Assembly (NCBI GenBank): GCA_035649175.1
Contig: DASRKB010000183.1
Span: 1 to 12,933 of the forward strand
Reading direction: 5' to 3'
Length of the DNA: 12,933 nt
Source: SCGC-AG-212-J23 sp035649175
Lineage (GTDB): Bacteria > Pseudomonadota > Gammaproteobacteria > Burkholderiales > SG8-39
The position numbers were made by a program, and so were the translations under genes. Position 1 is the first letter of the stretch, and each line of letters opens with the position of its first letter. Positions 10,747 to 12,933 of the stretch are shown piece after piece. The notes under the pieces were generated by a model. That model worked only from the letters and a program-made list of their open reading frames with translations, was not told the origin of the DNA and made no database searches.

Positions 10747-12135
10747 ATGCAAGTGCGAACCCGGTTTGCGCCCAGCCCGACGGGCTACCTCCACATCGGC
10801 GGGGCGCGCACCGCGCTTTTCTCCTGGGCCTACGCGCGCCGTCATGGAGGAAAGTTCGTGCTGCGCATCGAGGACACCGACCTCGAGCGCTCGACGAAGG
10901 ACTCGGTCGACGCGATCCTCGAGGGCATGAGCTGGCTGGGCATCGACTGGGACGAGGGCCCGTTCTTCCAGATGCAGCGCCTCGCGCGCTACAAGGAGGT
11001 GACCGAGCAGCTCATCGCGCAGGGCGATGCCTACCACGACTACATGTCGCGGGAGGAGCTCGAATCCCTCCGTCAGGAGCAGGTCGCCAGGGGCGAAAAG
11101 CCCCGCTACGACGGCAGATGGCGTCCTGAGCGCGCGAAAGGCAAGACGCCGCCTGCGGGGGTGAAGCCGGTGGTGCGCTTCCGAACGCCGGAGGCGGGCA
11201 CGGTCGGCTGGAACGACCTCGTCAAGGGGCCGATCGAGTTCCCGAACGCCGAGCTCGACGACCTCGTGCTCCTGCGCGCCGACGGCGTGCCGACCTACAA
11301 CTTCGGCGTGGTGGTCGACGACCTCGACATGGCGGTCACGCACGTCATCCGCGGCGACGACCATGTCAACAACACGCCGCGGCAGATCCATATTTTTTCG
11401 GCTCTCAAGCAAAAACTTCCGTTCTTCGCGCACGTGCCGATGATCCTCGGCGCCGACGGCGAGCGCCTGTCGAAGCGCCACGGTGCGGTGAGCGTCATCC
11501 AGTACCGCGACGAGGGCTACCTGCCCGAGGCGCTCCTCAACTACCTCGCGCGCCTGGGCTGGTCGCATGGCGACGACGAGGTGTTTAGCAAGGAATCCTT
11601 CGTGGAGTGGTTCGACCTCGGGCACGTCTCGCGCTCGCCGGCGCAGTTCAACCCGGAGAAGCTCGCGTGGCTCAACCAGCAGTACCTGAAGGGCGCGGAC
11701 GACGCGCGCCTCGCCGCGCTGGTAGAGCCCGAGCTCAGGAGACGCGGCGCGCAGCCCGGCGGAGGGCCGGATCTTTCGCGCGTCGTTTCTCTCTTGAAGG
11801 ACCGCACGAGCACGATCCCCCAGCTCGCCGACGAAGCGATGCTTTTCTACCAGGCACGGATCGATACCGGAATGCCGGCGCTGCCGGATGATGTTCGAAA
11901 GGGATTGAACATGCTCAAGGCCCGTCTCGTCCAGGTCACCTGGGAGCGCGCCGCGATCAACAACGCGATCAAGGACGTCGTCAAAGCAAGCGGGCTCAAG
12001 ATGCCGCAGCTCGCCATGCCGCTGCGCCAGGTGGTCACCGGACGCACGCAGACGCCCTCGATCGACGCGGTACTCGAGCTCCTCGGCCGCGAGACCGTGA
12101 TACTGCGGCTCGCCCATCACCTGGAGGCAGACTGA
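10747..12135 (+). CDS. gltX: Glutamyl-tRNA synthetase
   Basis: The enzyme joins glutamate to tRNA-Glu using ATP in the cytoplasm. The protein has 462 residues, close to the bacterial norm. It begins with the canonical RTRFAPSPTGYLHIGG: the class I HIGH motif appears as HIGG at 16-19. The KMSKS motif appears as RLSKR at 240-244. The N-terminal IEDTDLERS and the central RGDDHVNNTPRQIHI are typical. The zinc-binding cysteines known in the E. coli enzyme (around 98-127) are absent: here the segments are AYHDYMS and GRWRP. The frame stays open far upstream (to 9343), but that part is antisense to the monooxygenase, and the ATG at 10747 is the family start. Its stop overlaps the ATG of the next gene by one base (TGATG at 12133-12137), so the two are probably one operon. 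A gene for its substrate, tRNA-Glu(TTC), lies 509 bp downstream. Confidence 0.97.
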   Translation: MQVRTRFAPSPTGYLHIGGARTALFSWAYARRHGGKFVLRIEDTDLERSTKDSVDAILEGMSWLGIDWDEGPFFQMQRLARYKEVTEQLIAQGDAYHDYMSREELESLRQEQVARGEKPRYDGRWRPERAKGKTPPAGVKPVVRFRTPEAGTVGWNDLVKGPIEFPNAELDDLVLLRADGVPTYNFGVVVDDLDMAVTHVIRGDDHVNNTPRQIHIFSALKQKLPFFAHVPMILGADGERLSKRHGAVSVIQYRDEGYLPEALLNYLARLGWSHGDDEVFSKESFVEWFDLGHVSRSPAQFNPEKLAWLNQQYLKGADDARLAALVEPELRRRGAQPGGGPDLSRVVSLLKDRTSTIPQLADEAMLFYQARIDTGMPALPDDVRKGLNMLKARLVQVTWERAAINNAIKDVVKASGLKMPQLAMPLRQVVTGRTQTPSIDAVLELLGRETVILRLAHHLEAD

Positions 12136-12506
12136 TGAATACCCTTCTTCTTCTTGCGGCGCTCGCGCAAGTTCAGGCTGGCAACTGGGAGCTTACCGTT
12201 ACCACGTGGATGGCCGGCGCCGACAAGCCGATCGGGCCCCTGCAGCAGACGCAGTGCGTCACCGAGGCGGATGCGCGGGACCCGAGCCGCGTGCTCGGCG
12301 GCGGCGCAAGCTGCGAGTTCTCCAACCGACGCGAGTCCGGCGACCTCTACACCTTCGACGTCAAGTGCGGCGGACCGCTGCCGATGAGCGGCACCGGCTC
12401 GATCCGCCAGAGCGCAGACGCTTTCGAGGGCGACCTCGACCTCTCCGCCGGCCAGGGGTTCGGCATGCGCTCGAAGATCGCGGGAAGAAGGCTCGGTCCC
12501 TGCTAG
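12135..12506 (+). CDS. Small exported DUF3617-like protein
   Basis: The protein has 123 residues. The ATG at 12135 shares its A with the gltX stop codon, and GGAGG at 12123-12127 lies 7 bp upstream inside gltX. The N-terminus is a short hydrophobic leader (NTLLLLAALAQVQA) with a possible signal-peptidase I site after residue 15; it lacks the usual positive charge. The mature part starts GNWELTVTTWMAG, continues with TQCVTEADARDPSRVLG and ends GRRLGPC, a pattern typical of the DUF3617 family. Four cysteines (41, 60, 78, 123) could form two disulfides in the periplasm. The family's function is not established. Coupling to gltX is probably for expression rather than shared function. Confidence 0.85.
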   Translation: MNTLLLLAALAQVQAGNWELTVTTWMAGADKPIGPLQQTQCVTEADARDPSRVLGGGASCEFSNRRESGDLYTFDVKCGGPLPMSGTGSIRQSADAFEGDLDLSAGQGFGMRSKIAGRRLGPC

Positions 12507-12526
12507 AAATGACCCGCCCGCACGGC

Positions 12527-12532
12527 TATAAT
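12527..12532 (+). promoter_or_regulatory. tRNA-Ala/tRNA-Glu promoter -10 box with GC-rich discriminator
   Basis: A consensus TATAAT lies 14 bp before the 5' end of tRNA-Ala and 20 bp after the DUF3617-like stop. It is followed by CCGCGCC, a GC-rich discriminator of the kind found at stable-RNA promoters under stringent control. No good -35 hexamer is found at normal spacing; ATGACC at 12509-12514 is too close. It probably drives both tRNA genes. Confidence 0.6.
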
Positions 12533-12546
12533 CCGCGCCTTCGGTT

Positions 12547-12622
<76 letters not shown>

Positions 12623-12643
12623 ACCAAGACTTGCCGCCAACAA

Positions 12644-12719
12644 GTCCCCATCGTCTAGAGGCCTAGGACATCGCCCTTTCACGGCGGTAACCGGGGTTCC
12701 AATCCCCGTGGGGACGCCA
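12644..12719 (+). tRNA. tRNA-Glu (anticodon TTC)
   Basis: Full cloverleaf of 76 nt including genomic CCA. The acceptor GTCCCCA pairs with TGGGGAC, the anticodon stem is TCGCC/GGCGG with loop CTTTCAC, and the T arm is CGGGG-TTCCAAT-CCCCG. Discriminator G is followed by CCA at 12717-12719. It lies 21 bp after tRNA-Ala and is probably cotranscribed with it. It is the substrate of the gltX product encoded just upstream. Confidence 0.97.
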
Positions 12720-12727
12720 CTGAAAAT

Positions 12728-12753
12728 AAAGAGAAAATAAGAAAAATCTCTTT
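12728..12753 (+). terminator. AT-rich hairpin after tRNA-Glu
   Basis: AAAGAGA (12728-12734) pairs with TCTCTTT (12747-12753) around a 12-nt A-rich loop, beginning 9 bp after the tRNA CCA and ending in a run of T (12751-12754). The stem is weak, but position and T-run fit termination of the tRNA transcript. Confidence 0.4.
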
Positions 12754-12764
12754 TCCAGATTTGG

Positions 12765-12786
12765 CTGGTGCCAAACTGGTGCCAAA
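12765..12786. repeat. 11-bp tandem repeat downstream of tRNA-Glu
   Basis: CTGGTGCCAAA occurs at 12765-12775 and again directly at 12776-12786, in a non-coding stretch between tRNA-Glu and the stop of a minus-strand gene. Read on the minus strand, it is part of an open frame (containing FGTSLAPAKSGKE) that runs into the antisense of tRNA-Glu and stops at 12679. This resembles the tail of an element-borne gene at a tRNA insertion site. It is not enough to call an attachment site. Confidence 0.55.
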
Positions 12787-12797
12787 CCGCCGTACAG

Positions 12798-12933
12798 TTA
12801 AAGATCCGCAGTGACGTTGAGGAAGGCCAGCTTCTCGGATTGCGGCCCGGCTCCGAGCTTCAGAGTAGGAATCCGATCATCCGTCCTGCAGCGTTCGCCT
12901 TCTGAGACATCGACGCCTTCGATGTCGAGCAAC
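12798..12933 (-). CDS. Unrecognised protein, C-terminal fragment
   Basis: On the minus strand, 44 codons run from the window edge (first full codon at 12932) to a TAA at 12800-12798. The residues include LLDIEGVDVSEGE, then RIPTLKLGAGPQSEKLAF and the end LNVTADL. The balanced composition with scattered charged residues, without the Arg/Ala bias of GC-rich shadow frames, supports real coding. The family is not recognised. The gene points towards tRNA-Glu and may belong to DNA inserted next to the tRNA. Confidence 0.5.
   Translation of the reverse strand, partial: LLDIEGVDVSEGERCRTDDRIPTLKLGAGPQSEKLAFLNVTADL

Noticed and set aside
10738..12120. 460-aa minus-strand open frame opposite gltX
   Set aside because: His/Arg/Leu-rich shadow of gltX with no recognisable motif; the plus strand holds the intact HIGG and KMSKS-type motifs.

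Overview
The window is GC-rich bacterial chromosome with dense coding and very short intergenic gaps. The protein types (glutathione-type persulfide dioxygenase fused to rhodanese, a proteobacterial GltX, a DUF3617-like secreted protein) and the gltX / tRNA-Ala(GGC) / tRNA-Glu(TTC) cluster suggest a betaproteobacterium, probably Burkholderiales or a relative. This assignment is inference from gene content; no rRNA or other species marker is present.

Left part (1-6541): a signalling cluster on the + strand. It opens with the last 40 residues of a LuxR/NarL-type response regulator. A 184-bp intergenic region follows, packed with a terminator-like hairpin, a 17-bp tandem duplication and three separate inverted repeats. 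Then comes a very large soluble hybrid histidine kinase (1849 aa). Its N-terminal two-thirds is a tandem array of about 25 HAMP-type units, encoded by 276-bp DNA repeats in perfect register, followed by GAF, coiled coil, HisKA, HATPase and REC. A 91-aa unknown helical protein overlaps the kinase stop codon, and a 101-aa protein with GIY-YIG-like motifs follows.

Middle part (6568-7973): a minus-strand response regulator has a short N-terminal winged-helix-like domain and a C-terminal REC domain. It is separated by about 340 bp of apparently decayed minus-strand coding sequence from a + strand 73-aa protein made only of the same N-terminal domain. A minus-strand tRNA-Val(CAC) closes the block.

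Right part (8036-12933): a persulfide dioxygenase-rhodanese fusion (+) converges, with a 4-bp overlap, on an FAD-dependent monooxygenase (-). The monooxygenase gene is divergent from gltX with only 18 bp between start codons. gltX overlaps by one base a gene for a small exported DUF3617-like protein. A promoter with a consensus -10 box precedes tRNA-Ala(GGC) and tRNA-Glu(TTC). The last 210 bp after tRNA-Glu are more AT-rich at first, carry an 11-bp tandem repeat, and end in the 3' end of an unrecognised minus-strand gene. This could be the border of an element inserted at the tRNA.

Functionally, the left half is a two-component network: an upstream DNA-binding regulator, a giant poly-HAMP kinase with its own receiver, and a nearby unusual receiver protein. 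The right half combines sulfide/persulfide detoxification with translation housekeeping. The most unusual objects are the poly-HAMP array with its higher-order repeat structure, the palindrome-rich kinase leader, and the paired winged-helix-like/REC genes flanking a decayed gene.
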